64,000 nt of DNA from Conexibacter sp. S30A1 (GTDB taxonomy: Bacteria; Actinomycetota; Thermoleophilia; Solirubrobacterales; Solirubrobacteraceae). The notes beneath the pieces are model-generated. The model had not been told where the DNA came from. It worked only from the letters and a program-made list of their open reading frames with translations, and ran no database searches. The stretch's first letter is position 1. Every line of letters begins with the position of its first letter. Positions 54,525 to 63,698 of the stretch are shown one piece after another. Location of the stretch: the NCBI RefSeq assembly GCF_023330665.1, contig NZ_CP097127.1, forward strand, positions 2,480,001 to 2,544,000, read 5' to 3'. The translations under genes were made by a program, and so were the position numbers.

Positions 54525-54627
54525 CTGGACCTCCTGGATCAAGGCCCCCAAAGCTACCCAGCTTAAGGTTGAAAAACGACCCTACCTCTATCGCGAAGCC
54601 AGACGCAAACCATAACCGGAGGCATCA

Positions 54628-54762
54628 ATGGTTCGAGACCTGCTGCTCGCAGCACTCATCACCGTGGTAGCGGTGGCACTCGGCATCGCCGTGCACCCGC
54701 TGCTCCTTCTCATCATCGTCTTCGCCGTGCTGTTGCTCGTCATGCGACGCTCGACCTGGTAA
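54628..54762 (+). CDS. Small hydrophobic membrane protein, 44 residues
   Basis: ATG with CCGGAGG 7 nt upstream. MVRDLLLAALITVVAVALG, IAVHPLLLLIIVFAVLLLVM, RRSTW: two hydrophobic segments with a positively charged end. It resembles short one- or two-helix membrane proteins often encoded near stress genes in actinobacteria. Function unknown. Confidence 0.6.
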   Translation: MVRDLLLAALITVVAVALGIAVHPLLLLIIVFAVLLLVMRRSTW

Positions 54763-55265
54763 CAGGCGTCCTGGGTCTCGCACCTGAAATGGAGCAGGGA
54801 ATCGGCACGGTCGCCTCAAGCGACACGGAGGAACACGCGACCAAGCCGGGTGGGCACATGAAAACAGCTGCGCGCCCAGCCGAGTCGGAGACGGCAGCGA
54901 CCGCGCCCGGAGTCAGACCGTCCGGTTGCGGTCGCTGCCGGCTTTCCCGGCGCGGCGCGCACGGCACCGCGCCTGCCCAAACGCTTGCTGCGGGCCAGGC
55001 TGCCCGTGCCCGGTACCGCGGTCTGTGGCGCTCACATGCTTGCCGGCAGTTCCTCGGTGTGAGATCGCCCGAATGCGCGATCGCCGCACTCATCGTTACT
55101 TCCACACGCTGCACGAGATCGTCGCCGATGGCATCGAGCAAGACCTGCCGTCGCTGACAATCGCAGTCACGATTCAAAGGAAGACGGACTCGCGAGCGGA
55201 TCGGCGACTAGGCGCGTGTCAAGTCGAACCTGGTTCTGGCGAAACTGAGGTCTCATTCGACGTGC
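54763..55265. other. Gene-free end of the island with dispersed repeat copy 3
   Basis: 503 nt. A plus frame around 55070-55200 (MRDRRTHRYFHTLHEIVADG, EQDLPSLTIAVTIQRK) has protein-like composition and could be a decayed gene, but no start or family is clear. TCGGCGACTAGGCGCGTGTC plus CTGGTTCTGGCGA with an 8-nt insert (55201-55241) is the third copy of the island repeat, 24 nt from attR. Confidence 0.4.
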
Positions 55266-55305
55266 GATAAGGAAGCGGTCCCTGGTTCGAATCCTGGATC
55301 GCCCA
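55266..55305 (+). repeat. attR: displaced 3' end of tRNA-Ile
   Basis: 40 nt starting GATAAGGAAG and ending GGATCGCCCA, 38/40 identical to 32231-32270. Differences are A to C and A to T. It lacks the 5' half of a tRNA, so it is an attachment-site remnant and not a gene. Confidence 0.9.
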
Positions 55306-55714
55306 CTGTGTGGCGCCTGTGTCTGTTGGCCGGTACGCTGCGCGGCCGCGGGGAACACCGCGAGCGGAGCCTCGATCGTCGCAACGTTTCGCCCCTGGTC
55401 ACCCTGGTAGACGCGTACTCTCGCCTGAAGCGACGCCTGCGCGTGGCCTTCCACGGTGGCGATGTGTCCAGAGAAGCAACGGTCGCGTAACCGGCCAGGG
55501 CGCGGGTGCTCACCGCGGCCAGCCCCGGCTCAGCATCGCATCGGCCGCCAGTCAAGAACGGGTCCACGATCCTCGGAACCGTGGTGCGTGCTATTGACCT
55601 CGAGCGCGGGCGTCCGGACGACGATCAGCGCGGTTCGAGGATGGACCCGGTCGGAGTGTCCTGCGGATGCGCGGCGGCTCACCGTCGCGGCGCGCCGGTC
55701 CGTGGCGCTCGTGC
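55306..55714. other. Gene-free stretch after attR
   Basis: 409 nt; no recognisable ORF, RNA or repeat. Confidence 0.3.
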
Positions 55715-56704
55715 TCAGCGGCGGATGCCGTCGACAAGCCGCTCCCAGTTGCCGGAGGCGATCAGCTCCTGGTCGGCTTGGCTCAGTCCTGTACGGCGCA
55801 GGAACCCACCGACACCGCCCTCTGGGCCGGGTCTGTAGGGGTAGTCGGTGGCGAACATGATCCGCTCGACGCCCGCGACCTCAACCGCCCACCGCAGGTA
55901 GCGCTCGCTGTAAACCCCGCCGGCTGTGATGTGTGCGTTGCGGCGGATGTACTCGGAGAAGCTCAGCGGCAGTCCCGCCTGCGCGGCCAGGTCGTCGGCG
56001 CGGTCCAGGTAGAACAGGATCACCTCACCCCAGTGGCCGAGCATCACCTGCAGGTCGGGGAAGCGGTCCAAGACGCCGGCCAGGGCAAGGCGCAGGAACT
56101 GTACGCCCGACTCGTAGTGCCAGCCGATGCCGTGGCGCGCAAAGGCGCTGTCGATGGCCTCGCCAAAGCCCGAGTACAGGGCGGTGCGCACGGCCGCCTG
56201 GGGTGCCTGTGGGTGGATGTACAGCGGCGCTCGCAGCGCCTGGGCCGCTTCGAAGATCGGCCAGTTGCCGGCGTGGTCGAGGTTGCGCTCGCCGGTGCGT
56301 CCGAAGATCAGCGCGCCCTGCAGCCCGAGCTTCCTGACCGCGCGTTCGAGTTCGCCAGCCGCCGCTTCGGGGTTCGGGCAGGCGAGCGTGGCAAAACCCT
56401 GCAGGCGGTCGGGGTGGGCGTCCACCAGCTGCGCGATGTGATCGTTGGCGAGGGTCTGCAGGCGCACGGCCTCGTCTGCGGAGAGGTCGTTGAGGCCGGG
56501 GGAGGTCAGCGAGATGACCTGCACATCGAGCCCGGCCTCATCCATCGCCGCGATCCGCCGCGCGCCCACCTCGAGCAATCGTTCGCCCATCTCGCCGGGC
56601 GGGAGCGCCCGCGGATCGCCCTGGCTGTCGGCCGCTGCGGCCTGCTTCCAGGCAGCGAGCACGTAGTCGGTGACGAAGTGCTCCTCGGTGCCGATGGTCT
56701 TCAT
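55715..56704 (-). CDS. Amidohydrolase-2 family protein (ACMSD-like decarboxylase/hydrolase)
   Basis: 329 residues. IGTEEHFVTD carries the ExH metal motif (EEHF for the usual DxH), APLYIHPQAP the mid-barrel His, VMLGHWGEVILFYLDR the next ligand, and IMFATDYPYRP the final Asp. These enzymes decarboxylate or hydrolyse aromatic-derived acids with one metal. It is divergent from the oxidoreductase operon. Substrate unknown. Confidence 0.88.
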   Translation of the reverse strand: MKTIGTEEHFVTDYVLAAWKQAAAADSQGDPRALPPGEMGERLLEVGARRIAAMDEAGLDVQVISLTSPGLNDLSADEAVRLQTLANDHIAQLVDAHPDRLQGFATLACPNPEAAAGELERAVRKLGLQGALIFGRTGERNLDHAGNWPIFEAAQALRAPLYIHPQAPQAAVRTALYSGFGEAIDSAFARHGIGWHYESGVQFLRLALAGVLDRFPDLQVMLGHWGEVILFYLDRADDLAAQAGLPLSFSEYIRRNAHITAGGVYSERYLRWAVEVAGVERIMFATDYPYRPGPEGGVGGFLRRTGLSQADQELIASGNWERLVDGIRR

Positions 56705-57033
56705 CTACCTGCCTCCTGTTCGCGCGCTGTCCGACTGCGCCGCTCGCCGACCAGCGTCAACATAGCGCCGCACGGGCCACCACACTCGGCAGGTCCCCGA
56801 GACGCAACTCCGCGGAGTTGTTGTTGTCTACGCAATCAACCTGCCTGCGCTCGCAAGGCCGGCGATGGCTGCACCTGACTCTGCGCCGCGCATCGTCCAG
56901 TCGGCCCACGGTCGGCCGTGGACGCTTGGTCGTCGACCGCGTCCGGTCCACCGAGCCAGGCGGAGAGCGCCTACATTCCGTTATGGAATCGATGTGTCGG
57001 AACCGGAATGGAACTTTTCGCACAAGTGCGCCA
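56705..57033. promoter_or_regulatory. Divergent control region with palindromes
   Basis: 329 nt. CAACTCCGCGGAGTTG (56805-56820) is a perfect 16-bp palindrome. ATTCC GTTAT GGAAT (56975-56989) is a second inverted repeat close to the oxidoreductase start and similar in form to IclR-family operators. No regulator gene is adjacent. Confidence 0.45.
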
Positions 57034-58566
57034 ATGTTGCCCGCTGTGACCCGCTTCGGCTTTGCGATCGACCAGCGCTCGTGCATCGGCTGTCACGCCT
57101 GCACGGTCGCCTGCAAGGAGGAGCACGGGGTTGAGCTCGGTGTCTTCCGCACCTGGGTCAAGTACATCGAGCAGGGGGAGTTCCCGGACACACGGCGCTT
57201 CTTCTCGGTGCTGCGCTGCAACCACTGTGAGGATGCTCCCTGCGTGACCGCCTGCCCCGTCACCGCGCTCTTCAAGCGTGAGGACGGGATCGTCGACTTC
57301 GATCCGCAGCGCTGCATCGGCTGCAAGATGTGCCTGAACGCCTGCCCCTACGACGCGCTCTACATCGACCCGAAGTCGCACACGGCCGCGAAGTGCAACT
57401 TCTGCGCCCACCGCGTCGACGTAGGGCTGAAACCCTCGTGCGAGGTCGTATGCCCGACCGACGCGATCCTCTCAGGCGACCTGGACGACCCGGACTCTGA
57501 GATCACACGCCTGCTCAACACCGAGGCCACGCAGGTGCGGGCGCCCGAGCATGGGACCCGGCCGAAGGTCTTTTACATCGGCGCCCAGGAGGCGTCCCTT
57601 GAACCGACGATGGTCGGCGGTGGCGATGCGTTTCTGATGACTGAGGTGCCGCCGACCCAGGCCGAGAAGCTCGCGCCGCTGACCGCCAACGCCACCGCCC
57701 GGTCGATGGGAGACATCGCCCATCCGCCGCCGTGGGGCTGGCGCGTCTCGAGCTACTTCCTGTCCAAGGGGGTTTCGGCGGGGGCGATGATGCTGGCGGT
57801 GCTCCTGCTCGTGCTCGGTGCGCACGGCTCGCACCTGGCCGACATCGTGCCCGGCGCGCTGGCGCTCGCGGGGATCGCGCTGACCGGTGTGTTTCTCGTG
57901 ACGGATCTCAAGCAGCCCAAGCGCTTCTACTACCTGTTCATCTATCCGCAGTGGCGCTCGGCGCTGGCGATCGGTGCGCAGCTGATCAATGTCGCGGGCG
58001 TGGTGGCCACGGCCTTCCTGGTGGCGAGCATCGTCGGGGCTGACGGCGTGCGCTCGGCGCTGCTGTGGCCCATGGTTCCCGCCGGCCTGGCGCTCGCCGG
58101 CTACACGGCCTTCCTCTTCAACCAGGCCGAGGGGCGCGACCTCTGGCAGAGCCCGCTGCTCGTCTCCCACACGATCGTCAACGCGCTGATCGCGGGTGCC
58201 GGCTCGCTGGGGGTCATGGCGCTCTTCGTCCACGCGCCCGCCGACGACATGCGGGCGCTGGGCTGGACCCTGACGCTCGGTGTCGGCGCCAGCGCCGCGA
58301 TCATCGTGCTCGACCTCTTCGGCCTGCGGCACCTCACACGGCAGGCCGAGATCGCCGCTCACAACCTCTGGCGGGACCGCTTCGCCAAGCGTTTCTGGCT
58401 GGGCGGCATGCTCACCGGCGTGCTGGCACCCGCCGTCCTCGGCACCGTCTACCTGGCGATCGGTGGCACCGGCGTCCTGGCCGCCGGTGGCGCGCTGGCG
58501 CTGATCGGCCTGTGGTTCTACGAAGACGCCTGGGTGCGGGCCGGACAGTCCGTACCGCTCAGCTGA
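57034..58566 (+). CDS. Fused [4Fe-4S] ferredoxin and NrfD-type membrane subunit
   Basis: About 510 residues from ATG 57034; ATG 56983 is possible. The N-terminal part (about 1-190) is a four-cluster DmsB/PsrB-type ferredoxin: CIGCHACTVAC, CNHCEDAPCVTACP, CIGCKMCLNACP and CNFCAHR...VCP. The C-terminal part (about 245-510) is an eight-helix NrfD/PsrC-like quinone-reacting subunit (SKGVSAGAMMLAVLLLVLGA, YPQWRSALAIGAQLI, VSHTIVNALIAGAGSLGVMA). These subunits are usually separate polypeptides. It partners the downstream molybdoenzyme. Confidence 0.88.
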   Translation: MLPAVTRFGFAIDQRSCIGCHACTVACKEEHGVELGVFRTWVKYIEQGEFPDTRRFFSVLRCNHCEDAPCVTACPVTALFKREDGIVDFDPQRCIGCKMCLNACPYDALYIDPKSHTAAKCNFCAHRVDVGLKPSCEVVCPTDAILSGDLDDPDSEITRLLNTEATQVRAPEHGTRPKVFYIGAQEASLEPTMVGGGDAFLMTEVPPTQAEKLAPLTANATARSMGDIAHPPPWGWRVSSYFLSKGVSAGAMMLAVLLLVLGAHGSHLADIVPGALALAGIALTGVFLVTDLKQPKRFYYLFIYPQWRSALAIGAQLINVAGVVATAFLVASIVGADGVRSALLWPMVPAGLALAGYTAFLFNQAEGRDLWQSPLLVSHTIVNALIAGAGSLGVMALFVHAPADDMRALGWTLTLGVGASAAIIVLDLFGLRHLTRQAEIAAHNLWRDRFAKRFWLGGMLTGVLAPAVLGTVYLAIGGTGVLAAGGALALIGLWFYEDAWVRAGQSVPLS

Positions 58567-58581
58567 TTGGAGCAAAACCAA

Positions 58582-61500
58582 GTGCAACCGTCCGGAATCG
58601 ATCGCAAAGGCGCACGGCGCCCCACTGGCTACGGCCCCAGGGACAAGACGCTTCAGAGCTACCCGCCGATCGAGCGCTGGGACGACTGGACCGAGTACGA
58701 CCCCGCCCAGTGGCCCAAGCGCGTGCCACGCGAGTACATGCTGGTGCCAACCGTCTGCTTCAACTGCGAGTCCGGCTGTGGCCTGACCGCGTTCGTTGAC
58801 AAAGAGACGCTCGAGATCCGCAAGCTCGAGGGCAACCCCTACCACCCCGGCTCGCGCGGGCGCAACTGCGCCAAGGGCCCGGCGACCATCAACCAGGTGA
58901 ACGATCCCGATCGCATCCTCTACCCGATGCGCCGCAAACCCGGCACGCCGCGCGGTGGCGGTGAGTGGGAGCGCGTCAGCTGGGACCACGTCCTGGACAC
59001 CTTCGCGGAGCGGATGCACGCGGCGTTTGCCGCCAAGCGGCCCAACGATGTCCTGTACTTCGTCGGAAGGCCCGGCGAGGACGGGTTCGCCGACCGTTTC
59101 CTGGAGACGTGGGGATCGGACGGGCACAACTCGCACACCAATGTCTGCTCCTCCGGCGGCCGCTGCGGTTACGGTTTCTGGTCCGGGATGGACCGTCCCT
59201 CCAACGACTTTGCCAACGCCAAGTTCATCCTGCTGATCTCGGCGCACCTCGAGTCGGGCCACTACTTCAACCCGCACGCACAGCGCATCACCGAGGCCCG
59301 CCACCATGGCGCCAAGGTGGCGGTGATCGACCCGCGGCTGTCCAACACCGCCACCACGGCCGACTACTGGCTGCCGGCCTGGCCCGGCACGGAGGGCGCG
59401 GTGCTGCTGGCGATCGCAAAGATTCTGCTCGACGAGGGCTGGTACAACCGGCCGTTCATCGACCGCTGGGTCAACTGGCGCACCTACCTCGCGCACCGTG
59501 CGCCGGACGCCGAGCCGACGCTCGACCGTTTCATCGCCGAACTGCGCTCCGAGTACGCCCGCTACACGCCTGAGTTCGCCGAGGCCGAGTCGGGCGTCCC
59601 CGCCCAGACGACCGTCCAGATCGCGCGCGAGATCGCCCAGGCCGGCACGCGCTTCAGCGCCCACATCTGGCGGGCCGCCGCCGCCGGCAACCTCAACGGC
59701 TGGCAGATCACACGCTGCCTGGTGCTGCTCAACGCCCTCACCGGGTCGGTCGGCACGGAGGGAGGCATGTCGCCCAACGCCTGGGACAAGTTCATCCCCG
59801 CGCCCTGGCGCAGGCCCGAGCCCAACCAGCAGTGGAACGAGATCAACTGGCCACGCGAGTACCCGCTCTCCTGCAACGAGATGAGCATCCTCTACCCGCA
59901 CTTCCTGCTCGACGAGCGCGCCCACCAGCCGGTGCTGTTCACCCGCGTGCTCAACCCGATCTGGACCTTCCCCGACGGCGGCAGCTGGATACGGGCACTG
60001 CGCGACGAGCAGAAGGTCGGGCTCCACGGCGCGCTCACACCCACCTGGTCTGAGTCCTCCTGGTGGGCCGACTACGTCCTGCCTATGGGCCACGCGCCCG
60101 AGCGTCACGACACCCAGTCCTACGAGACGCACGCCGGGCGCTGGCTGGGCTTTCGCCAGCCGGTGCGCCGCGTGGCGCTCGAGCGCATGGGCCGGCCGGT
60201 CGAGTTCACCTATGAGGCCAACCCCGGTGAGGTCTGGGAGGAGGGCGAGTTCTGGATCGAGGTCTCCTGGCGTGCCGACCCCGACGGCTCGCTGGGCATC
60301 CGCCAGTACTACGAGTCCCCCTACCGACCCGGCGAGAAGATCAAGATCGACGAGTACTACCGCTGGATGTTCGAGCACTCGGTCCCCGGCCTGCCCGAGA
60401 AGGCTGCCGCTGAGGGGCTTGACCCGCTCGCCTACATGCGCCGCTACGGCGCCGTTGAGATCTCGCGCGACGACTACCACGGCCAGGAGGCGCAGGTGGC
60501 CGCCGATCTGCTCGGCGACATCCAGATCGAGGAGCCTGAGCGGACGGTCCGGCGCGGGGCTCCGAGCGACGGCCACCTGCCGCTGACCGGTGACCCCGAC
60601 ACGCTGGGCGTGGAGGTCGAGGGCGAGGTGCGGCGTGGCTTCAACACCCGCTCCGGCAAGCTCGAGCTGTACTCCGAGACGCTCGCGGAGTGGGGCTGGC
60701 CGGAGTTCGTGGTCCCGACCTACGCACGCACGCACGTGCACCACTCGCTGATCGACCACGAGCAGGGCGAGTACCTGCTGGTGCCGACCTACCGTCTGCC
60801 GACGCTGATCCACACCCGCTCGGGCAACGCCAAGCACCTCAACGAGCTCTCCCACACCCACCCACTGCTGGTGTGCCCGCAGGACGCCGAGCGGATCGGG
60901 GTAAAGACCGGCGGGCTGGTGCGCGTCGAGACCGAGATCGGCTTCTTCGTGATCAAGGCGCTCGTGACCGAGGGCATCCGTCCCGGGGTGATCGCCGCCT
61001 CCCACCACATGGGCCGCTGGCGCCTCAAGGAGGACAACGGCGGCGAGCGCTGGTCAACCGCGCTGGTGGATCTAAAGGAGGACGGCGAGACGATGCGTTT
61101 CAGACGCCTGCACGGCGTGCGGCCGTTTGACTCAGAGGACCCGAGCTCGAGCCGCATCTGGTGGTCGGATGCCGGTGTGCACCAGAACATCACCTTCCCG
61201 GTGCACCCGGACCCGGTCAGCGGCATGCACTGCTGGCACCAGAAGGTGCGGGCCGCGCCGGCCCGCCCAGGCGACCAGTACGGAGACGTCTGGATCGACC
61301 TCTCGCGGTCCCGCGAGGTATACCGCAAGTGGATGGGCCTGACACGGCCCGCGCGCGGCGAGTTGCGCCGGCCGCTATGGATGTTCCGCCAGGTCAAGCC
61401 GACGCGCGAGACCTACCTGCTGCCGCAGGACGAGCGCACGCTGCAGGCGCGCGCCGCGGCCGGCGCGGGGAGCGCGATCGAGGGGCTCGAGGCGATGGCC

Positions 61501-61599
61501 GAGGCGGTGGACTGGTCGCCGCTTGAGGCCTGGGGGCCGCTGCCGAACGCGGTCGCCGCGCGCCGGGACGACGCCACGTCGAGCGCGACTGCGCAATGA
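58582..61599 (+). CDS. Molybdopterin oxidoreductase, PsrA/PhsA-like catalytic subunit
   Basis: About 1005 residues from GTG 58582 (GGAG 9 nt upstream; TTG 58567 possible). N-terminal [4Fe-4S] site CFNCESGCG...GRNCAKG, molybdenum region NVCSSGGRCGYGFW with a candidate Cys ligand, HGAKVAVIDPRLSNTA, and C-terminal dinucleotide-binding domain TYRLPTLIHTRSGNAKHL. No twin-arginine signal is visible, so the active site may face the cytoplasm. With the ferredoxin-NrfD fusion it forms a quinone-linked oxidoreductase; polysulfide, thiosulfate, tetrathionate or arsenate are possible substrates. Confidence 0.9.
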   Translation: MQPSGIDRKGARRPTGYGPRDKTLQSYPPIERWDDWTEYDPAQWPKRVPREYMLVPTVCFNCESGCGLTAFVDKETLEIRKLEGNPYHPGSRGRNCAKGPATINQVNDPDRILYPMRRKPGTPRGGGEWERVSWDHVLDTFAERMHAAFAAKRPNDVLYFVGRPGEDGFADRFLETWGSDGHNSHTNVCSSGGRCGYGFWSGMDRPSNDFANAKFILLISAHLESGHYFNPHAQRITEARHHGAKVAVIDPRLSNTATTADYWLPAWPGTEGAVLLAIAKILLDEGWYNRPFIDRWVNWRTYLAHRAPDAEPTLDRFIAELRSEYARYTPEFAEAESGVPAQTTVQIAREIAQAGTRFSAHIWRAAAAGNLNGWQITRCLVLLNALTGSVGTEGGMSPNAWDKFIPAPWRRPEPNQQWNEINWPREYPLSCNEMSILYPHFLLDERAHQPVLFTRVLNPIWTFPDGGSWIRALRDEQKVGLHGALTPTWSESSWWADYVLPMGHAPERHDTQSYETHAGRWLGFRQPVRRVALERMGRPVEFTYEANPGEVWEEGEFWIEVSWRADPDGSLGIRQYYESPYRPGEKIKIDEYYRWMFEHSVPGLPEKAAAEGLDPLAYMRRYGAVEISRDDYHGQEAQVAADLLGDIQIEEPERTVRRGAPSDGHLPLTGDPDTLGVEVEGEVRRGFNTRSGKLELYSETLAEWGWPEFVVPTYARTHVHHSLIDHEQGEYLLVPTYRLPTLIHTRSGNAKHLNELSHTHPLLVCPQDAERIGVKTGGLVRVETEIGFFVIKALVTEGIRPGVIAASHHMGRWRLKEDNGGERWSTALVDLKEDGETMRFRRLHGVRPFDSEDPSSSRIWWSDAGVHQNITFPVHPDPVSGMHCWHQKVRAAPARPGDQYGDVWIDLSRSREVYRKWMGLTRPARGELRRPLWMFRQVKPTRETYLLPQDERTLQARAAAGAGSAIEGLEAMAEAVDWSPLEAWGPLPNAVAARRDDATSSATAQ

Positions 61600-61609
61600 T
61601 GGTCTGAGC

Positions 61610-61813
61610 ATGACCCCGGAACCCCATCCCCCCTTCAAGTCGACCTGGCCGCGCGGCAGCGGCGGGGCCGTACGTGACCTTGACCTCAAGCGCCCCGGTC
61701 TCGTCGAGCGCGAGTTGACGCTGCGAGTGATGGCCGGAGCCCTGCCCGGTCCGCCAGCGCGGCCAACTCGCCGCAGGCGCAGCACCGGAACTACCGGCCC
61801 GCGCGAACGCTGA
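61610..61813 (+). CDS. Possible small protein, 67 residues
   Basis: ATG 61610, 10 nt after the oxidoreductase stop. MTPEPHPPFKSTWPRGSGGA, then DLDLKRPGLVERELTLRVMAG; basic Pro/Arg-rich end. No clear Shine-Dalgarno site and not recognised, but it fills the operon gap before the CLC gene. Confidence 0.3.
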   Translation: MTPEPHPPFKSTWPRGSGGAVRDLDLKRPGLVERELTLRVMAGALPGPPARPTRRRRSTGTTGPRER

Positions 61814-61823
61814 CCCGCGGACA

Positions 61824-63275
61824 ATGCCCGAGCCGCGCCGCAAGCACAAGCGCGAGCGCTCACCCGCGCCGCTGATACCCCACCGGATCCCGTCGGGCCG
61901 GCGCACGACCGAACAGCCGAACGCGACCGGCGACATCCATGCGCCCCTGAGCCTGCGCTTCTGGGTTGTGCTCGTCCTGACTGGCGTCGCCGCCGGGTTG
62001 CTCGGCGACCTGATGATGGTGGTGCTGTTCACCACCGAGCACGTCACCTACGCCTTCCACAGCGGCTCGTTTCAGGCGGCCGTCACGCGCGACTCTGGTC
62101 TTCGCCGCGTCGTGGCGCTGGCGATCGCGGGGGCCGTGGGTGGGCCGGCCTGGTTCATCCTGCGTCGCCGCTTCAAGGGGGAGCCGGCGGAGATCGACGA
62201 GGCGGTCTGGCACGATGAAGGGCGGCTCTCGTTCCGGCGCTGTTTCAGCTCCTCGGTCGTCTCCGAGTTCGTGATTGGGATGGGGGCGTCGATCGGCCGT
62301 GAGGCGGCGCCCAAGCTGCTCGGCGGCGCCGCCGGCTCCTGGCTTTCTGACTTCGGCAAGCTGACTCCCGCCCAGCGGACCCTGATCGTCGCCTGCGGAG
62401 GCGGCGCCGGCCTGGCCGCCGTCTACAACGTGCCGCTGGGGGGAGCGCTGTTCACCGCCGAGATCATGATCGGGACCCTGGCGTTGCCGGTCGTGATGCC
62501 CGCGCTGGTCTGCTCCGGCATTGCGACGTTCACCGCCTGGATCTACCTGCCCGATCACGCCACCTATCTGCACGTGCCCGTCCACCACGACTCGGCGTCG
62601 CTGATCGTCTGGGCGGTGCTCGTCGGCCCGGTGCTGGGCGTCGGCTCGGTGATCTACATCCGGATGATCGCCTGGGTCTCACACCATCGCGCCCGCGGCC
62701 GCCTGGCGCTGATTGCGCCACTGCTCGCCTTCACCGCCCTCGGCGTGATCGGGATCGCCTACCCGCAGCTGTTCGGCAACGGCAAGGACATGGCTCACGC
62801 CGCGTTCCTCGGTGGTGGCACGATCGCGGTGCTGCTGGCGCTGGCGGCGCTCAAGCCGATCGTCACCTCGCTGTGCCTCTCAAGCGGCGCCAGCGGCGGC
62901 CTGTTCACCCCGGTGATGAGCACCGGGGCGGTGCTCGGCGCTGGCCTGGGACTGGCCTGGGGGCATCTGTGGCCCGGGGTGTCCTCCAGCTCCGGCGCGC
63001 TGATCGGCGCCGCCGCCATGATCGGCGCCGCCATGCAGGCTCCGATGGCGGCGATCGTGCTGGTGCTCGAGCTCACCCACAGCGGCTTCGCGGTGGCGGT
63101 GCCGATGATCATCGCGACCGCCTCCGCGACCATCGCGACCCGCCACATCGACGGCTACTCGATCTATACGGGCAGGCTGCCGGAGGCGCCGGACATGCCG
63201 GAGCTGCACCGCCACGATCATCCAGACCCGCGCCCGGGTGAGGCCCACGGCCGGGACGGGCGCGAAGACTTCTGA
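61824..63275 (+). CDS. CLC-family chloride channel/transporter
   Basis: 483 residues, about ten helices. CLC selectivity motifs: GMGASIGREAAPKLLGGAAG (GxExP loop with the gating Glu), SGASGGLFTPVMSTGAVLGA (GxFxP), and the region QAPMAAIVLVLELT. No C-terminal CBS domains. The Arg/Lys-rich N-terminus is cytoplasmic. It lies 10 nt after the small ORF and codirectional with the molybdoenzyme. Confidence 0.92.
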   Translation: MPEPRRKHKRERSPAPLIPHRIPSGRRTTEQPNATGDIHAPLSLRFWVVLVLTGVAAGLLGDLMMVVLFTTEHVTYAFHSGSFQAAVTRDSGLRRVVALAIAGAVGGPAWFILRRRFKGEPAEIDEAVWHDEGRLSFRRCFSSSVVSEFVIGMGASIGREAAPKLLGGAAGSWLSDFGKLTPAQRTLIVACGGGAGLAAVYNVPLGGALFTAEIMIGTLALPVVMPALVCSGIATFTAWIYLPDHATYLHVPVHHDSASLIVWAVLVGPVLGVGSVIYIRMIAWVSHHRARGRLALIAPLLAFTALGVIGIAYPQLFGNGKDMAHAAFLGGGTIAVLLALAALKPIVTSLCLSSGASGGLFTPVMSTGAVLGAGLGLAWGHLWPGVSSSSGALIGAAAMIGAAMQAPMAAIVLVLELTHSGFAVAVPMIIATASATIATRHIDGYSIYTGRLPEAPDMPELHRHDHPDPRPGEAHGRDGREDF

Positions 63276-63303
63276 GGCGGTGGCGCGCCTGTCCGCCCTG
63301 AGC

Positions 63304-63657
63304 TCAGTGGCTCGGGTGGTCGGCTCGACCCGGGTAGCTGTCTTCCTCCGAGCCGATGATGCGCATCGTTGAGCGGATCACCAGCCAGAGACAGAACACG
63401 AGCATCGGCACAGCGAAGACCAGCCCGACAACGAGCGAGGAGACCCCTCGCAGCAGCGCCAGCATGCACATCATCGACAGCACCAGCACCAGCACCAGCG
63501 GGCCGGTCGGCCACTGCGTCGACTCCGGCACCAACGTGAAGTCATCCTCCGCCAGCTGGTGGGTCGTCTCCGCGAGCGCGGTCTCAGGGCCTTCGCTGAC
63601 GCTTTCGGTGGTCTCGTTCACTGTGGCTGAACTCTGCGCAAACGCTTGGTGTTGCAT
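63304..63657 (-). CDS. Small membrane protein with two transmembrane helices
   Basis: 117 residues from ATG 63657 (AAGGAG upstream). Acidic Thr/Glu-rich N-terminus, then PLVLVLVLSMMCMLALLRGV and SLVVGLVFAVPMLVFCLWLV as helices, and a short basic/His tail. Not recognised. It is convergent with the CLC gene and codirectional with the LysR gene, 41 nt downstream of it. Confidence 0.65.
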   Translation of the reverse strand: MQHQAFAQSSATVNETTESVSEGPETALAETTHQLAEDDFTLVPESTQWPTGPLVLVLVLSMMCMLALLRGVSSLVVGLVFAVPMLVFCLWLVIRSTMRIIGSEEDSYPGRADHPSH

Positions 63658-63698
63658 TCTGCCGCTCCTTCTCGGGTCGACCACTCAAATCTTACCGT

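Larger units (their letters stand above)
52963..54582 (-). mobile_element. IS3-like insertion sequence
   Basis: Imperfect terminal repeats, GGTCGCATTTTCTAACC at 52963 and the complement of GGTCGTTTTTCAACC ending at 54582, enclose orfA and orfB on the minus strand. A GCCGGCGG/CCGCCGGC hairpin (about 53057-53077) lies in the region after orfB. Confidence 0.6.

Noticed and set aside
57472-61008. Minus-strand ORF of 1178 codons opposite the molybdoenzyme
   Set aside because: It has no domain signature and is His/Val/Leu/Arg-biased antisense of a gene with clear Fe-S and molybdopterin motifs.
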